From JAGVSR01 sp963825555 (GTDB lineage: Bacteria; Pseudomonadota; Alphaproteobacteria; Rhizobiales; Hyphomicrobiaceae): 64,000 nt of DNA. The DNA lies in the NCBI GenBank assembly GCA_963825555.1, contig CAWGTZ010000006.1, forward strand, positions 1 to 64,000. Direction: 5' to 3'. Under the pieces are notes generated by a model that made no database searches, was not told where the DNA came from, and worked only from the letters and a program-made list of their open reading frames with translations. Each line of letters starts with the position of its first letter. The first letter of the stretch is position 1. Shown here piece after piece: positions 15,993 through 25,403 of the stretch. The position numbers were made by a program, and so were the translations under genes.

Positions 15993-16697
15993 ATGGTTGA
16001 GTTTACTTCGTCAGCTTCGGCCCAAGCCGAACTTCTGGGTTCTGACGCCGGCGTCGTTGAAAACGATGCGGGCCGCGGTGAAGTTGGCGTCAAAGAACTG
16101 TCATTGTTGTCATTGGTAAGTGGCGACTCCCTTTTTCGGGAGGGAGATCCCAAGACCCATGTTTATCGGGTGGAATCGGGGATCTTCTGTCTGACGGCGC
16201 AACGGCCGAGCGGACCGCCTCGTGTAGTGGAGATGGTTTTCCCGGGTGGCTTCCTGGGATTCGGCTTTCTCGAAAATCACATCCATAGCGCCATGGCGGT
16301 GGTGCCGAGCCGCGTGAGACTTTTCCGGCTTAGCGAGATTTCCGATCTCTGCGAGCAATTTTCCGAGGTTCGCGAGAGGCAGGCCTTGGCAACGGAGCGT
16401 GAGTTCGCGGCCCGCCGGCGTCAACTGGTGGGTGCCACGGAGAACTCTCCATTGGCGCGCGTGGCGGCCTTCTTGTCTGCCGTATCCCACTTCAACGAGA
16501 GCGAAGGCCGCGACCCCCACGCAGTGACCGGAACTTTGAAATCTGGGGAGGTGGCTAGCTTTCTCGGGCTCGATGTCGAGACACTGGCGATAGCACTCAA
16601 CGAACTCCAGGAGCGTGGCCTGATCACCCGAAATGTGGAGGGTGGTCTCGTGCTGCTCGATCCAGTCGGTCTGGAAGAGATGGCTCCTTCGCCATAA
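15993..16697 (+). CDS. Crp/Fnr family transcription regulator
   Basis: A regulator of about 234 residues with a cyclic-nucleotide-type beta-roll (about residues 35-130, with GDSLFREGDPKTHVYRV-like sequence), a long dimer helix and a C-terminal helix-turn-helix (about 185-225, SGEVASFLGLDVETLAIALNEL). It lacks the N-terminal cysteine cluster of oxygen-sensing Fnr, so it resembles the FixK or other Fnr-like branches that sense no oxygen themselves. ATG 15993 is tentative; GTG 15981 is also possible and neither has a strong ribosome site. It might read FNR-type boxes such as the one at 26167, but that link is inference. Confidence 0.75.
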   Translation: MVEFTSSASAQAELLGSDAGVVENDAGRGEVGVKELSLLSLVSGDSLFREGDPKTHVYRVESGIFCLTAQRPSGPPRVVEMVFPGGFLGFGFLENHIHSAMAVVPSRVRLFRLSEISDLCEQFSEVRERQALATEREFAARRRQLVGATENSPLARVAAFLSAVSHFNESEGRDPHAVTGTLKSGEVASFLGLDVETLAIALNELQERGLITRNVEGGLVLLDPVGLEEMAPSP

Positions 16698-16770
16698 CGG
16701 ATTCACTTGGCGTGTTCCCTGTTCCCAAGGGGGCGGTCGCGTCTTCGAAGAATGAAAGTGCCCCTGTGTC

Positions 16771-17556
16771 ATGCGTCGCTTGCCCTTTGCAATTCTGGCC
16801 ATCTTGACGGTTGCCGCCTCCACATTTGGTGGAAAGGCGGTGGAGGCCCAGTCGCTCGGCTTGTGGGGCGGCTGGACGGACGGCGGTCATGAATGGCAGG
16901 GCATGGAAAAGAAGCGGACCCCGGGTGAGAGCACAAACCCTGGCGCGAATTCCGGCGGCTCTTTCGGATTCGGTCCGGGCTATGGCCAGGCTTTCCCAAC
17001 GATCATGGAGGGTGGTCCGCGTCCCGTGATCCGTCCTGAGGCGCCGCAGATCGTCGCGCTGCCCAACGACGAGGTTCCCGGCACCGTCCTGATCGACAAC
17101 GAGGCTCGCCGACTCTATTTCACCCTCAACGCGGAAGAGGCCTACGAGTATCCGATCTCCGTAGGTCGCGATGGCTTCACCTGGACGGGTACCGAAAAGA
17201 TCAGCCGGATCGCGGACTGGCCAGACTGGTATCCTCCGGCGGAGATGCGCCAGCGCGATCCGCGCCTGCCGGAAAAGATGTTCGGCGGCATCAAGAACCC
17301 GCTAGGTGCCAAGGCCCTTTTCCTGGGCAACAGCCTCTATCGAATTCATGGCACCAACGATCCCAAGACCATCGGCTATGCCGCGTCATCGGGCTGCTTC
17401 CGCATGATGAACGCGCACGTTCTGCATCTTGCTACGCTCGTCGATGTCGGCACCACGGTGAAGGTTGTGGACAGCCTGCCACAGGGTGACGAGTTGGCCG
17501 AACTCCCGTGGCTTCAGAAGCCAGCAGCTCTGGGCGTCTCGGCCCGACGCCAGTAA
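16771..17556 (+). CDS. L,D-transpeptidase (YkuD family)
   Basis: A 261-residue periplasmic enzyme of the YkuD/ErfK family that cross-links peptidoglycan or attaches proteins to it. It has a signal peptide (residues 1 to about 26) and a Gly-rich linker. The catalytic domain follows, with the substrate His in RIHGTND and the nucleophile Cys in SSGCFRMMN, the standard HxxN-to-SxGCxR motif. It stands alone on the plus strand, convergent with murI, which is also a cell-wall gene. Confidence 0.88.
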   Translation: MRRLPFAILAILTVAASTFGGKAVEAQSLGLWGGWTDGGHEWQGMEKKRTPGESTNPGANSGGSFGFGPGYGQAFPTIMEGGPRPVIRPEAPQIVALPNDEVPGTVLIDNEARRLYFTLNAEEAYEYPISVGRDGFTWTGTEKISRIADWPDWYPPAEMRQRDPRLPEKMFGGIKNPLGAKALFLGNSLYRIHGTNDPKTIGYAASSGCFRMMNAHVLHLATLVDVGTTVKVVDSLPQGDELAELPWLQKPAALGVSARRQ

Positions 17557-17586
17557 ATCCCCTAGAAAACGGGGCGGTGCGAGCCC

Positions 17587-18447
17587 TTAAGCCCGCTCGA
17601 AAGTCGGCACTTCCGGCCAGAACACCTGAGCGCGGGCGCTGATGACATCGGCATCATTTGCAGTTGTCAGCAGGCGAACACGGCCCGTGTTGCCCTCCAC
17701 GAAGTGCGGATGGCGGTGCAGATAATCTTCAAGGCTGTCAGCGACGATCTCGGGCTGGGACAGGATGCGTGTCGCGGGTGGCAGGTGGCGGCGGAACAAG
17801 TGCTCCACAAGCGGGAAGTGCGTGCATCCGAGGATCGCGCGATGGGGCGGTACGCCGTTGGTCTGCATCATGACACCGGCGATCCCTTCGGAAACAAGAC
17901 GGTCTAGTTCCGCTTCAGGCGCCTCGTTCTCAATGGCGCCGGCCAGTTCCGAGCAGATCTGCTGGACGACGGTCACCTTCGGACAGCGCTTGCGGATCTC
18001 TTCCTCATACACGCCGGCCATAACGGTTCGTATGGTTCCGAACACTGCGATCGTGTCGGTCAGGTTTTTCTGAGGATATTGCGGTGTGGTAACGGACCAG
18101 GGAGTCTGGGTGGCGGCTTCTACCGTCGGCGCCACGATGCCGAGAACGTTGTAACCCTTGGCCTTCCACTCCGTGCCAGGTAGCCAATTTTGCTGGAGCT
18201 TACGTGCGGCGACGGCCGTCGCCGTATTACAGCCCAGAAGCACGAGGCGGGCGCCATGCTGGAAAAGTGCTTCAACGCCCGCGCGCGTCAGGTCGACGAT
18301 CTCGGCCGAGGAGCGGTTTCCGTAGGGCACGTGGGCATGATCGCCGAGATAGGTGAAAGAAGCCTGCGGAAAGCGCGCAACGAGCGCTCTCAGCACGGTC
18401 AACCCGCCCAGCCCTGAATCGAAAACCCCAATCATGGGCCGGATCAA
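17587..18447 (-). CDS. murI: Glutamate racemase
   Basis: A 286-residue cytosolic enzyme interconverting L- and D-glutamate, supplying D-glutamate for peptidoglycan. Hallmarks are the N-terminal IGVFDSGLGGLTVLR, the first catalytic Cys in LLGCNTATAVA (near residue 73) and the second in ILGCTHFPLVE (near residue 199). The length is typical. It follows fabI on the same strand with about 70 bases between them, so cotranscription is possible. Confidence 0.95.
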   Translation of the reverse strand: MIRPMIGVFDSGLGGLTVLRALVARFPQASFTYLGDHAHVPYGNRSSAEIVDLTRAGVEALFQHGARLVLLGCNTATAVAARKLQQNWLPGTEWKAKGYNVLGIVAPTVEAATQTPWSVTTPQYPQKNLTDTIAVFGTIRTVMAGVYEEEIRKRCPKVTVVQQICSELAGAIENEAPEAELDRLVSEGIAGVMMQTNGVPPHRAILGCTHFPLVEHLFRRHLPPATRILSQPEIVADSLEDYLHRHPHFVEGNTGRVRLLTTANDADVISARAQVFWPEVPTFERA

Positions 18448-18519
18448 TGCGACGGCGTAGGGGGTGCCGTCAAGGCAACGATTGCGCCGGATCGATCTGG
18501 CTCGTGAGCGGTGGTGGAC

Positions 18520-19395
18520 CTACTCGGCCGCTTCTCCCGGCGTGCGACCAGACGAGGCCGCCGAATGTTCCTGCTCGGCCGCCTTGAGAGCGTCGAGCGT
18601 GGGCATGGACACGGTGTTATAGCCACAGTCGACAAAGTGAACCTCGCCCGTCACGGCACCAGACATGGGCGAAAGCAGGTAGAGGGCCGAGCCGCCGACT
18701 TCGTCGAGGGTCGGCGTGCGCTTGAGGGGCGAGTTCTCGCGCTGGAAGTTGAAGATGGCTCGTGCGTCGGAGACGCCGGCGCCCGAAAGGGTGCGCATAG
18801 GGCCGGCCGAAAGGGCGTTAACCCGGATGCCCTGGGCCCCGAGGTCGGCTGCGAGATAGCGAACGGAAGCTTCCAAAGCCGCCTTGGCGACGCCCATGAC
18901 GTTATAGGAGGGCACCCAACGGGTAGCGCCACCGTAGGAGAGCGTGATCATCGAGCCGCCGTCGGGCATGAGTTCTGCCGCGCGTTTGGCGATCTCTGTG
19001 AAAGAGAAGCAGGAGATCACCATGGTGTTGGTGAAGTTCTCACGCGTGGTGTCGGCGTAGCGGCCGGACAGTTCCTTCGGGTCGGAATAGGCAAGTGCGT
19101 GAACCACGAAATCGAGGCTGCCCCATTCATTCTTGATGCGCTGGATGACGTTATCGACGCTCGCCAGATCGAGAACGTTGCACTCCTCGATGATCTTCGA
19201 ACCGAGGGACTCGGCCAGCGGAACCGCGCGGCGTCCGAAGGCTCCGCCCTGGTAGGTGAAGGCCAGCTCCGCACCTTGTCCGGCTAGTATGCGCGCGATG
19301 CCCCAGGCAATGGAGCGGTCGTTGGCGACGCCCATGATGAGGCCGCGCTTTCCGGCCATCAGGGGTTGGGGTTTGGCAAGATCGATATCGGACAT
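18520..19395 (-). CDS. fabI: Enoyl-[acyl-carrier-protein] reductase (NADH)
   Basis: A 291-residue short-chain dehydrogenase-type enzyme performing the last reduction step of fatty-acid elongation. The nucleotide-binding region GLIMGVANDRSIAWGIA is characteristic of FabI, as is the Tyr-x6-Lys active site in SYNVMGVAK. The C-terminus is extended by a short Ala/Ser-rich tail. ATG 19395 gives the family-typical start; the frame is open upstream but without support. It is third in a fabA-fabB-fabI run, an arrangement known in Rhizobiales next to irr. Confidence 0.94.
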   Translation of the reverse strand: MSDIDLAKPQPLMAGKRGLIMGVANDRSIAWGIARILAGQGAELAFTYQGGAFGRRAVPLAESLGSKIIEECNVLDLASVDNVIQRIKNEWGSLDFVVHALAYSDPKELSGRYADTTRENFTNTMVISCFSFTEIAKRAAELMPDGGSMITLSYGGATRWVPSYNVMGVAKAALEASVRYLAADLGAQGIRVNALSAGPMRTLSGAGVSDARAIFNFQRENSPLKRTPTLDEVGGSALYLLSPMSGAVTGEVHFVDCGYNTVSMPTLDALKAAEQEHSAASSGRTPGEAAE

Positions 19396-19543
19396 AGGGG
19401 GCCTCGTATTGGCGCCAAGCGAGCGACCGCGGATCTCGAACCAGCCGGCGCCTTGCTTATACAGTCTCATATATGACGACCCTCGCGGCAGGGGAAAGGT
19501 CCCGCGCCAAAGATTCGCCGTCACGTCGTTTAGTCTTTAGTCG

Positions 19544-20776
19544 TTAACCATCGTGCCGGCGGAAAACGAGAGTTGCATTTGTTCCGCCGAAACCGAAGCT
19601 GTTCGACATCACACAGTTAAGCGCGATGTTATCGATGCGATTGCGGGCGATCGGTATATCGGCAAAAGCCGGATCGATCTCCTCGATATTGGCGCTTTCG
19701 CACACAAAGCCGTTGTTCATCATTAGTAACGAGAAGATCGCTTCTTGTACGCCGATGGCGCCCAGCGAATGCCCGGACAAGGACTTCGTCGCCGAAATGT
19801 GCGGAATCTTGTCGCCGAAGACTTCGCGGATCGCGCGAATCTCCCGCTCGTCGCCAACCGGGGTGCCGGTGCCGTGCGGGTTGATGTAATCAATCGCAGG
19901 GGTGCCGTTGCCGTCGAGCCCCTGCATGGCCAGCTTCATGCACCGCACCGCGCCTTCGCCCGAGGGCGCCACCATGTCGAAGCCGTCCGACGTTGCACCG
20001 TAGCCGGCGACCTCACCGTAGATTTTGGCGCCTCGCGCCTTCGCATGCTCCAGCTCCTCGAGCACGACGACGCCCGCACCACCCGCGATGACGAAACCGT
20101 CGCGGTTCTTGTCGTAGGCTCGGCTCGCCTTTTCGGGCGTGTCGTTGAAGCGAGTGGACATTGCACCCATCGCGTCGAACAGATCCGAAAGCGTCCAGTC
20201 CAGTTCCTCACAGCCGCCGGCGAAAATGATATCCTGCTTGCCCCACTGGATAAGCTCGGCTGCATTGCCGATGCAGTGGGCGCTTGTCGCGCACGCCGAC
20301 GAGATGGAATAGTTGACGCCCTTGATCTGGAACGAGGTGGCGAGTGCCGCGGAGGGGCCTGAGCACATGGCCTTGGGGACCTCGAACGGGCCAATCTTCT
20401 TGGGTCCGCCGGACTTGATCGTCGTTTCTGCGGCCTCGACTATGGCGCGGGTTGACGGGCCGCCAGAGCCCACGATGATGCCGGTGCGCTCGTTGACGAC
20501 GTCTCCTGGTTCCAGGCCGGAATCGCGGATGGCCTGTTCCATGGCGATGTAATTCCAGGCGACGCCCGGGTTCATGAATTGCTTGGGCTTGCGGGGAACG
20601 AGGCCATCCAAGTCGAGCTTGGGATCGCCGTGAACCTGGCACTTGAAGCCCAGTTCGGCATATTTTTCAGCTCGTGAGATGCCTGACTTGGCCTCGCGCA
20701 GGTTCGCCACCACCTCTTGGGTGTTGTTCCCGATTGAGGACACGATCCCCATTCCCGTGACAACGACGCGCCGCAT
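19544..20776 (-). CDS. fabB: Beta-ketoacyl-ACP synthase I
   Basis: A 410-residue condensing enzyme that elongates acyl-ACP and is needed for unsaturated fatty acids. The Cys-His-His triad is visible: nucleophile Cys in SACATSAHC, then NPHGTGTPVGD, then KSLSGHSLGA. The start at ATG 20776 (MRRVVVTGMG) matches the family; the GTG at 20815 is not needed. It lies about 70 bases behind fabA on the same strand. Confidence 0.95.
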   Translation of the reverse strand: MRRVVVTGMGIVSSIGNNTQEVVANLREAKSGISRAEKYAELGFKCQVHGDPKLDLDGLVPRKPKQFMNPGVAWNYIAMEQAIRDSGLEPGDVVNERTGIIVGSGGPSTRAIVEAAETTIKSGGPKKIGPFEVPKAMCSGPSAALATSFQIKGVNYSISSACATSAHCIGNAAELIQWGKQDIIFAGGCEELDWTLSDLFDAMGAMSTRFNDTPEKASRAYDKNRDGFVIAGGAGVVVLEELEHAKARGAKIYGEVAGYGATSDGFDMVAPSGEGAVRCMKLAMQGLDGNGTPAIDYINPHGTGTPVGDEREIRAIREVFGDKIPHISATKSLSGHSLGAIGVQEAIFSLLMMNNGFVCESANIEEIDPAFADIPIARNRIDNIALNCVMSNSFGFGGTNATLVFRRHDG

Positions 20777-20843
20777 GCGCTCTGAGCCCCGTTTAAAAGT
20801 GTTCGATGCCCGCACTCTTGTGTGGATTGCTGCTCGGCATCGC

Positions 20844-21365
20844 TTAGGTTTCGGTCGACTTGAGAAGTACCCGCAAGTCCTTTGCTACGTAAATGACTTC
20901 GCCATCGGCGATGAGTTCGCCGTCGGCCTCGGCCAGCTTCAGCTTGCGCGCGATTACCCGCTTTACGTTTACTACATACTTCACGTGCTTCACTTCGGGA
21001 GTTATTTCCCTTGTGAAACGGACATCACCCACCCCTGCGGCGCGTCCCTGCCCCGTTAAACCAAGCCATCCCAAATAGAAACCTGTCAATTGCCAGAGGG
21101 CATCGAGGCCCAGGCAGCCGGGCATCACCGGGTCGCCTTTGAAGTGGCAATCGAAGAACCAGTTCAGCCGGTCGTTTCCTTTGACTGCCAGTTCGGCGAC
21201 GATTTGACCTTTCCCGTACTCGCCACCGTCTTCTGAGATGTGCGAGATGCGATCGAACATCAGCATGGGGGGCAGCGGAAGCTGGGCATTGCCGGGGCCG
21301 AAGAGCTCACCCCGCCCGCACGTCAGCAAATCCTCGAATTCGTAGCTTCCCCGGCGTTCCGCCAT
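20844..21365 (-). CDS. fabA: 3-hydroxydecanoyl-ACP dehydratase/isomerase
   Basis: A 173-residue hot-dog-fold enzyme that dehydrates 3-hydroxydecanoyl-ACP and isomerises the product, committing chains to unsaturated fatty acids. The catalytic His lies in CHFKGDPVMPG and the Asp in GCLGLDALWQ. ATG 21365 (MAERRGSYEF) fits the family length; the frame is open far upstream with no homologous content. It is first of fabA-fabB-fabI and divergent from irr. Confidence 0.95.
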   Translation of the reverse strand: MAERRGSYEFEDLLTCGRGELFGPGNAQLPLPPMLMFDRISHISEDGGEYGKGQIVAELAVKGNDRLNWFFDCHFKGDPVMPGCLGLDALWQLTGFYLGWLGLTGQGRAAGVGDVRFTREITPEVKHVKYVVNVKRVIARKLKLAEADGELIADGEVIYVAKDLRVLLKSTET

Positions 21366-21656
21366 AATGTGCCGTGCCCCCTGGCCCATGAAGACGCGCC
21401 GCTCCGTGCCGAGATGGCCTTGCGGGGTCCTTCTTTTGGATAATCTCCTGCCCTTCAAACGGGAAATGGGTTCGAGGTCAAGCCGCCAGGACCTGCTGGA
21501 CCGGATGCCGCGTCCAGTTGCGGGCGAGGCCCGACGCTCATATACTCCCAAAAACCAGGACGGCTGGGCTCTGGAGGGCGCGGAATGCGCGTACCATCGG
21601 GGCCCGGTTGGCATGTGATACGGTAAAATACCTAAAGATCAGGCGGCTGCACAGCT

Positions 21657-22085
21657 GTGGAAAACGAAAACCACCACCACGACCAGCTCATTCCGGAGCG
21701 TTTGCGGAGCGCCGGACTGCGGCCGACCCGCCAGCGTATGCTCCTGGCAGAACTTCTGTTTTCACAGGGGGATCGGCACGTTTCGGCAGAGATGCTCCAT
21801 GCGGAAGTGATCGCAGCCGGGGAACAAGTATCCCTGGCAACCGTCTACAACACATTGCACCAGTTCACGGAAGTGGGCCTATTGCGGGAGTTGGCGATCG
21901 ATGGCTCGAAGGCCTTTTTCGATACCAACGTCTCGAATCATAACCACTTTTTCGTGGAAGAGCGGGGCGAACTGATCGACATCTCGGGAGAGTCCATCCG
22001 GGTCGATGGCTTACCTGAACCGCCCGAGGGCATGCGCATCAGCCACATCGACGTGGTCGTCCGGCTCGTCCCCGACCGCAAGTGA
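21657..22085 (+). CDS. irr: Iron response regulator Irr (Fur family)
   Basis: A 142-residue Fur-family regulator beginning at GTG 21657. The winged helix-turn-helix is at about residues 15-85 (GLRPTRQRMLLAELLF, then VSLATVYNTLHQF), and the C-terminal dimer and metal/heme region contains the His-rich SNHNHFF. In Rhizobiales Irr responds to heme status and represses heme-synthesis and iron genes under iron limitation. Placement divergent from fabA and near hemN matches other members of the order. An N-terminal His-His-His run is present that might contribute to heme or metal binding. Confidence 0.9.
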   Translation: MENENHHHDQLIPERLRSAGLRPTRQRMLLAELLFSQGDRHVSAEMLHAEVIAAGEQVSLATVYNTLHQFTEVGLLRELAIDGSKAFFDTNVSNHNHFFVEERGELIDISGESIRVDGLPEPPEGMRISHIDVVVRLVPDRK

Positions 22086-22113
22086 GCCGAACCCAGCCTT
22101 TCTTTTGATCAGG

Positions 22114-22138
22114 AGCCGGGCTTACGCCCGGCTTTTTC
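22114..22138 (+). terminator. Terminator of irr
   Basis: Eight-base arms (22114-22121 and 22126-22133) around a four-base loop are followed by five T. It sits 28 bases behind the irr stop and touches the stop codon of the convergent SH3 gene. Confidence 0.88.
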
Positions 22139-22704
22139 TATTTGATGACTTCGCCCTGGTAGATGCCCCACAGCTTGCTCTGTTCCACGTAGCCGCGAAA
22201 CGCGTCGATGGTGACCTCGCACCAGCGACTGTCGCAGCTGTGGATGCTGGCGATTACGCCGGCTTCCACCATGGCCCTGGCGTCGGCGCTCTCGCTGTCA
22301 TTGTCCCGCAGTACGACCTGGGGCGCAGGCGCATCGGGTTTCAGCTCCCACGGCAGGACGAGGGCCGTCCGGCGTCCGGATAGAAGCGCTTGACTGACCC
22401 AACCGGTCACGCCCTCCGCGTCGCGGACCTGCCGCCAGCCTTCGAACTCCTTGATAATTTCGACGGGAAGCCCGGCTCTGCGGAACACCCACTGCGTGGG
22501 ATATTCGCGGCCCGGCCCAGCTCTCAGGTTCACCTCGTCGGATTTCAGGCTGACGAAGCGGGGCAGTGGGAGCCCGCTCATAGGTCCCTTTTCGATACCC
22601 TGGGCCCGTCCCGGCGCTGCTGCGGCCAAACAGGCGGCCAGCCCTATCGATAAGATCCCCAGGCCAGAGAGCGCCATGCAAAGCGTCTTGATCGGGCGAG
22701 CCAT
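22138..22704 (-). CDS. Exported SH3-domain protein
   Basis: A 188-residue protein with a Sec signal peptide (residues 1 to about 35, cleavage near GRAQG) followed by two bacterial SH3-like units. The first contains VNLRAGPGREYPTQWVF and GWRQVRD, the second the VIASIHSCDSRWCEV region. This matches the alphaproteobacterial family of periplasmic SH3 (DUF1058) proteins, thought to bind cell-wall material or partners; no enzymatic motif is visible. ATG 22704 is chosen because the signal peptide begins there. Confidence 0.82.
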   Translation of the reverse strand: MARPIKTLCMALSGLGILSIGLAACLAAAAPGRAQGIEKGPMSGLPLPRFVSLKSDEVNLRAGPGREYPTQWVFRRAGLPVEIIKEFEGWRQVRDAEGVTGWVSQALLSGRRTALVLPWELKPDAPAPQVVLRDNDSESADARAMVEAGVIASIHSCDSRWCEVTIDAFRGYVEQSKLWGIYQGEVIK

Positions 22705-22965
22705 TGCGCGCCCATCCGTGCCTTCCGCTTCGTGACCAGTCCTCACCCGCACTCTCCCTCCCCTGGTGCCGGCCGGTTGACCATAATGCTGTGGCAGGCG
22801 CAAGGCATCCCGTATGGCCGGGAGAGCTTTGTTTTCCCGGAATGCTTCTGTTAGACACACAGGTCTCAGTGGGGCGCGCTCAAAGGGCGGGTCGGGTCCG
22901 GCAGATTGCTGGCGGCTCGGCTCGCTGATCGGCCCCTGCGACCCTATTTGGCTACGGATAGATTC

Positions 22966-23964
22966 ATGCCCGCAAGCACCAGGAAGCCGATTGTCATCGT
23001 CACGCGCAAGCTGCCGGATATCGTCGAAACCCGCATGCGGGAGCTTTTCGATGCGCGCCTCAATGTGGACGACCGCCCGATGTCACACGCCGATCTCGTC
23101 GAGGCGGCGAAAGTGGCGGACGTGATCGTGCCGACCGTGACCGATCGAATCGACCGGGGCATTCTTTCCCAAGCCGGTCCCAACCTGCGCCTGATCGCCA
23201 ACTTCGGCACGGGCGTGGACAACATCGACCTCGACACGGCTCGCAACCGCGCCATCACGGTCACAAACACGCCGGGTGTTCTGACCGAAGACACCGCCGA
23301 CATGACAATGGCCCTGATACTTGCCGTGCCACGCCGGGTCGCGGAAGGTGCGGCCTATCTGAAGGATGCCAAGGCGAGTTGGCCTGGCTGGTCGCCCACC
23401 TGGATGCTCGGCCACCGGATCTACGGCAAGCGGCTCGGCATCATCGGCATGGGCCGGATCGGCACGGCTGTTGCGCAGCGCGCCAAGGCCTTCGGCCTGC
23501 AGATCCACTATCACAATCGCAAGCGCGTCTCGCCGGCATTGGAGGAGGAGCTTGAGGCGACCTATTGGGAGAGCCTCGACCAGATGCTGATCCGCATGGA
23601 CATCGTGTCGGTCAACTGCCCGCACACGCCAGCGACCTATCACCTTCTGTCCGCGCGTCGTTTGAAGCTTCTGAAGCCGACCGCCTACATCGTCAACACG
23701 GCGCGCGGCGAAGTGATCGACGAGAACGAATTGGCGCGCATGATCGAGGCAGGGTCGATTGCGGGTGCAGGCCTCGATGTTTTCGAGCACGAACCGGCCA
23801 TCAACCCGAAGCTCCTGGCCTCAGATCGCGTCGTGGCGCTGCCACACATGAGTTCGGCCACGATAGAAGGGCGCATTGAGATGGGCGAGAAGGTCATCAT
23901 CAATGTAAAGGCCTTTCTCGACGGCCATGCGCCGCCGGACAAGGTCCATCCCGCGATGTTCTAA
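22966..23964 (+). CDS. 2-hydroxyacid dehydrogenase, probably D-glycerate dehydrogenase
   Basis: A 332-residue NAD(P)-dependent enzyme of the D-isomer 2-hydroxyacid dehydrogenase family. The Rossmann motif is GIIGMGRIGTAVAQ (near residue 160). The catalytic set is Arg in NTARGEVID, Glu in DVFEHEP and His in ALPHMSSAT. Closest resemblance is to GyaR-type glyoxylate/hydroxypyruvate reductases common in Rhizobiales. It could reduce hydroxypyruvate in C1 metabolism, but it is not in a serine-cycle cluster, so that role is not shown. ATG 22966 is preferred over an upstream start lacking family sequence. Confidence 0.85.
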   Translation: MPASTRKPIVIVTRKLPDIVETRMRELFDARLNVDDRPMSHADLVEAAKVADVIVPTVTDRIDRGILSQAGPNLRLIANFGTGVDNIDLDTARNRAITVTNTPGVLTEDTADMTMALILAVPRRVAEGAAYLKDAKASWPGWSPTWMLGHRIYGKRLGIIGMGRIGTAVAQRAKAFGLQIHYHNRKRVSPALEEELEATYWESLDQMLIRMDIVSVNCPHTPATYHLLSARRLKLLKPTAYIVNTARGEVIDENELARMIEAGSIAGAGLDVFEHEPAINPKLLASDRVVALPHMSSATIEGRIEMGEKVIINVKAFLDGHAPPDKVHPAMF

Positions 23965-23968
23965 TAAG

Positions 23969-24000
23969 AAAGGGGCCGATCAGATCGGCCCCTTTCCTCT
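23969..24000 (+). terminator. Terminator of the 2-hydroxyacid dehydrogenase gene
   Basis: Twelve-base arms at 23969-23980 and 23984-23995 pair perfectly around a three-base loop and are followed by pyrimidine-rich sequence. The hairpin begins five bases after the stop codon. Because the arms start with AAA it could act in both directions, but the nearest gene on the other strand also reads towards it from the right. Confidence 0.85.
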
Positions 24001-24065
24001 TTTGCTCCCCTCACCTCATGGTCCGTCGCCCCATCGTGGAGGCCGGACCCGTTTGATGCCGCTCT

Positions 24066-25403
24066 CTAGACGCCGGCCGAGAAGCGAACGTTGCCGGATT
24101 CCAAGTAGGCGTCGAAGCAGGCGGCGATGGCGCGCACAAAGGGCTGGCCGCGCGGCGTGACGCGGAATCCATCCGGAGTCTTTTCAACGAGTCCCTCCTG
24201 GTCGGATGCAAGGAGTTGTTCGGCTTCTTCAATGACGGTCTGAGCCCGTTGGCCGAAGACGTTCTGCAGGGAGGAACGCGAGAATTCGAAATCGCACATC
24301 AGGCGCTCGATGACGCTGGCCCGCATCTTGTCCTCATCGGTCAAGAGAATGCCCTTAACGGTGGCCAGGCCGGTGTCCGCAACCCGGCGTTCGTAGTCCT
24401 GGCGCGGCACCGCATTCTGAAAGTAGCCGGTGGGCAGTTGCGATATCGACGAGGCGCCGACGCCGATAAGAGCATCGGCCTTGTCGGTCGTGTAGCCCTG
24501 GAAATTACGCTTGATTTCGCCCGATGCGAGCTTGTCGCCGGGGCGAGCAAAGTGGTCTAGACCGATGGTGACGTAACCCGCTTCGGTCAGCAGGCGCTGG
24601 GCCCGCCTCGACTGGGCGAAGCGCTCCACGCTGTCAGGCAACGTGCTCTCGTCGATCATGCTCTGGTGTTTGGCGCGCGAGGGCAAATGCGCGTAGCCGA
24701 AGAGTGCAATTCGGTCAGGTTCGAGCTTGATGACTTCCATGATGGTGTTGGCCACGCTGTCGCGGGTCTGGTGCGGGAGGCCATAGACGAGATCTATGTT
24801 GACGCCGCCCACGCCGGCTTTGCGCAGACCGTCGACTGCGCGCTTCGTCATCTCGACCGACTGGACGCGATTGATCGCAGTCTGAACCTGGGGGTTGAAA
24901 TCCTGCACGCCGATAGAGGCCCGGTTGACGCCCGAGTCCGCAAAGGCGGCGATCTGGTCGTCGTCGAGCCACCGCGGGTCGATCTCCACTGCGAATTCGG
25001 TCTCAGAGCCGAAATGGAACGACTTGCACAAAGTGTCAGCCAGCGAGCGTATCTGCGCTGCGGAGAGGCTGTTGGGCGAGCCGCCGCCCCAATGGATATG
25101 GGTGAGGGGCTTGTTACCCGGAACGAGCGCCGCGACCATCAGGATCTCGGTCCGTAGGTGCTCAAGATAGCGCTGGATAGTGTCGGTATTGCGCGTCGCT
25201 TTGGTATTGCAGCCACAGTACCAGCACAACTGAGCGCAAAAGGGGATGTGCACGTAGAGTGAGAGGGCCTGTGAGGGCGTCAGCCGCCGCAGCCCCTCCC
25301 CGAAGTCCATCGGTCCTACGGATGCTGAAAAGTGTGGGGCGGTCGGATAACTCGTGTACCGCGGCACGGGCGCCGACATCCGCCGGACGAGATCGGGTGT
25401 CAT
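24066..25403 (-). CDS. hemN: Oxygen-independent coproporphyrinogen III oxidase
   Basis: A 445-residue radical SAM enzyme making protoporphyrinogen IX without oxygen, a step of heme synthesis. The iron-sulfur motif is in HIPFCAQLCWYCGCN (near residue 60), with the extra Cys typical of true HemN. Further family traits are HWGGGSPN and a C-terminal HemN domain. The start overlaps the stop of the hemerythrin gene by four bases, so the two form an operon led by the FixK/FNR box at 26167. Co-regulation with the heme-rich cbb3 oxidase under low oxygen makes sense. Confidence 0.94.
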   Translation of the reverse strand: MTPDLVRRMSAPVPRYTSYPTAPHFSASVGPMDFGEGLRRLTPSQALSLYVHIPFCAQLCWYCGCNTKATRNTDTIQRYLEHLRTEILMVAALVPGNKPLTHIHWGGGSPNSLSAAQIRSLADTLCKSFHFGSETEFAVEIDPRWLDDDQIAAFADSGVNRASIGVQDFNPQVQTAINRVQSVEMTKRAVDGLRKAGVGGVNIDLVYGLPHQTRDSVANTIMEVIKLEPDRIALFGYAHLPSRAKHQSMIDESTLPDSVERFAQSRRAQRLLTEAGYVTIGLDHFARPGDKLASGEIKRNFQGYTTDKADALIGVGASSISQLPTGYFQNAVPRQDYERRVADTGLATVKGILLTDEDKMRASVIERLMCDFEFSRSSLQNVFGQRAQTVIEEAEQLLASDQEGLVEKTPDGFRVTPRGQPFVRAIAACFDAYLESGNVRFSAGV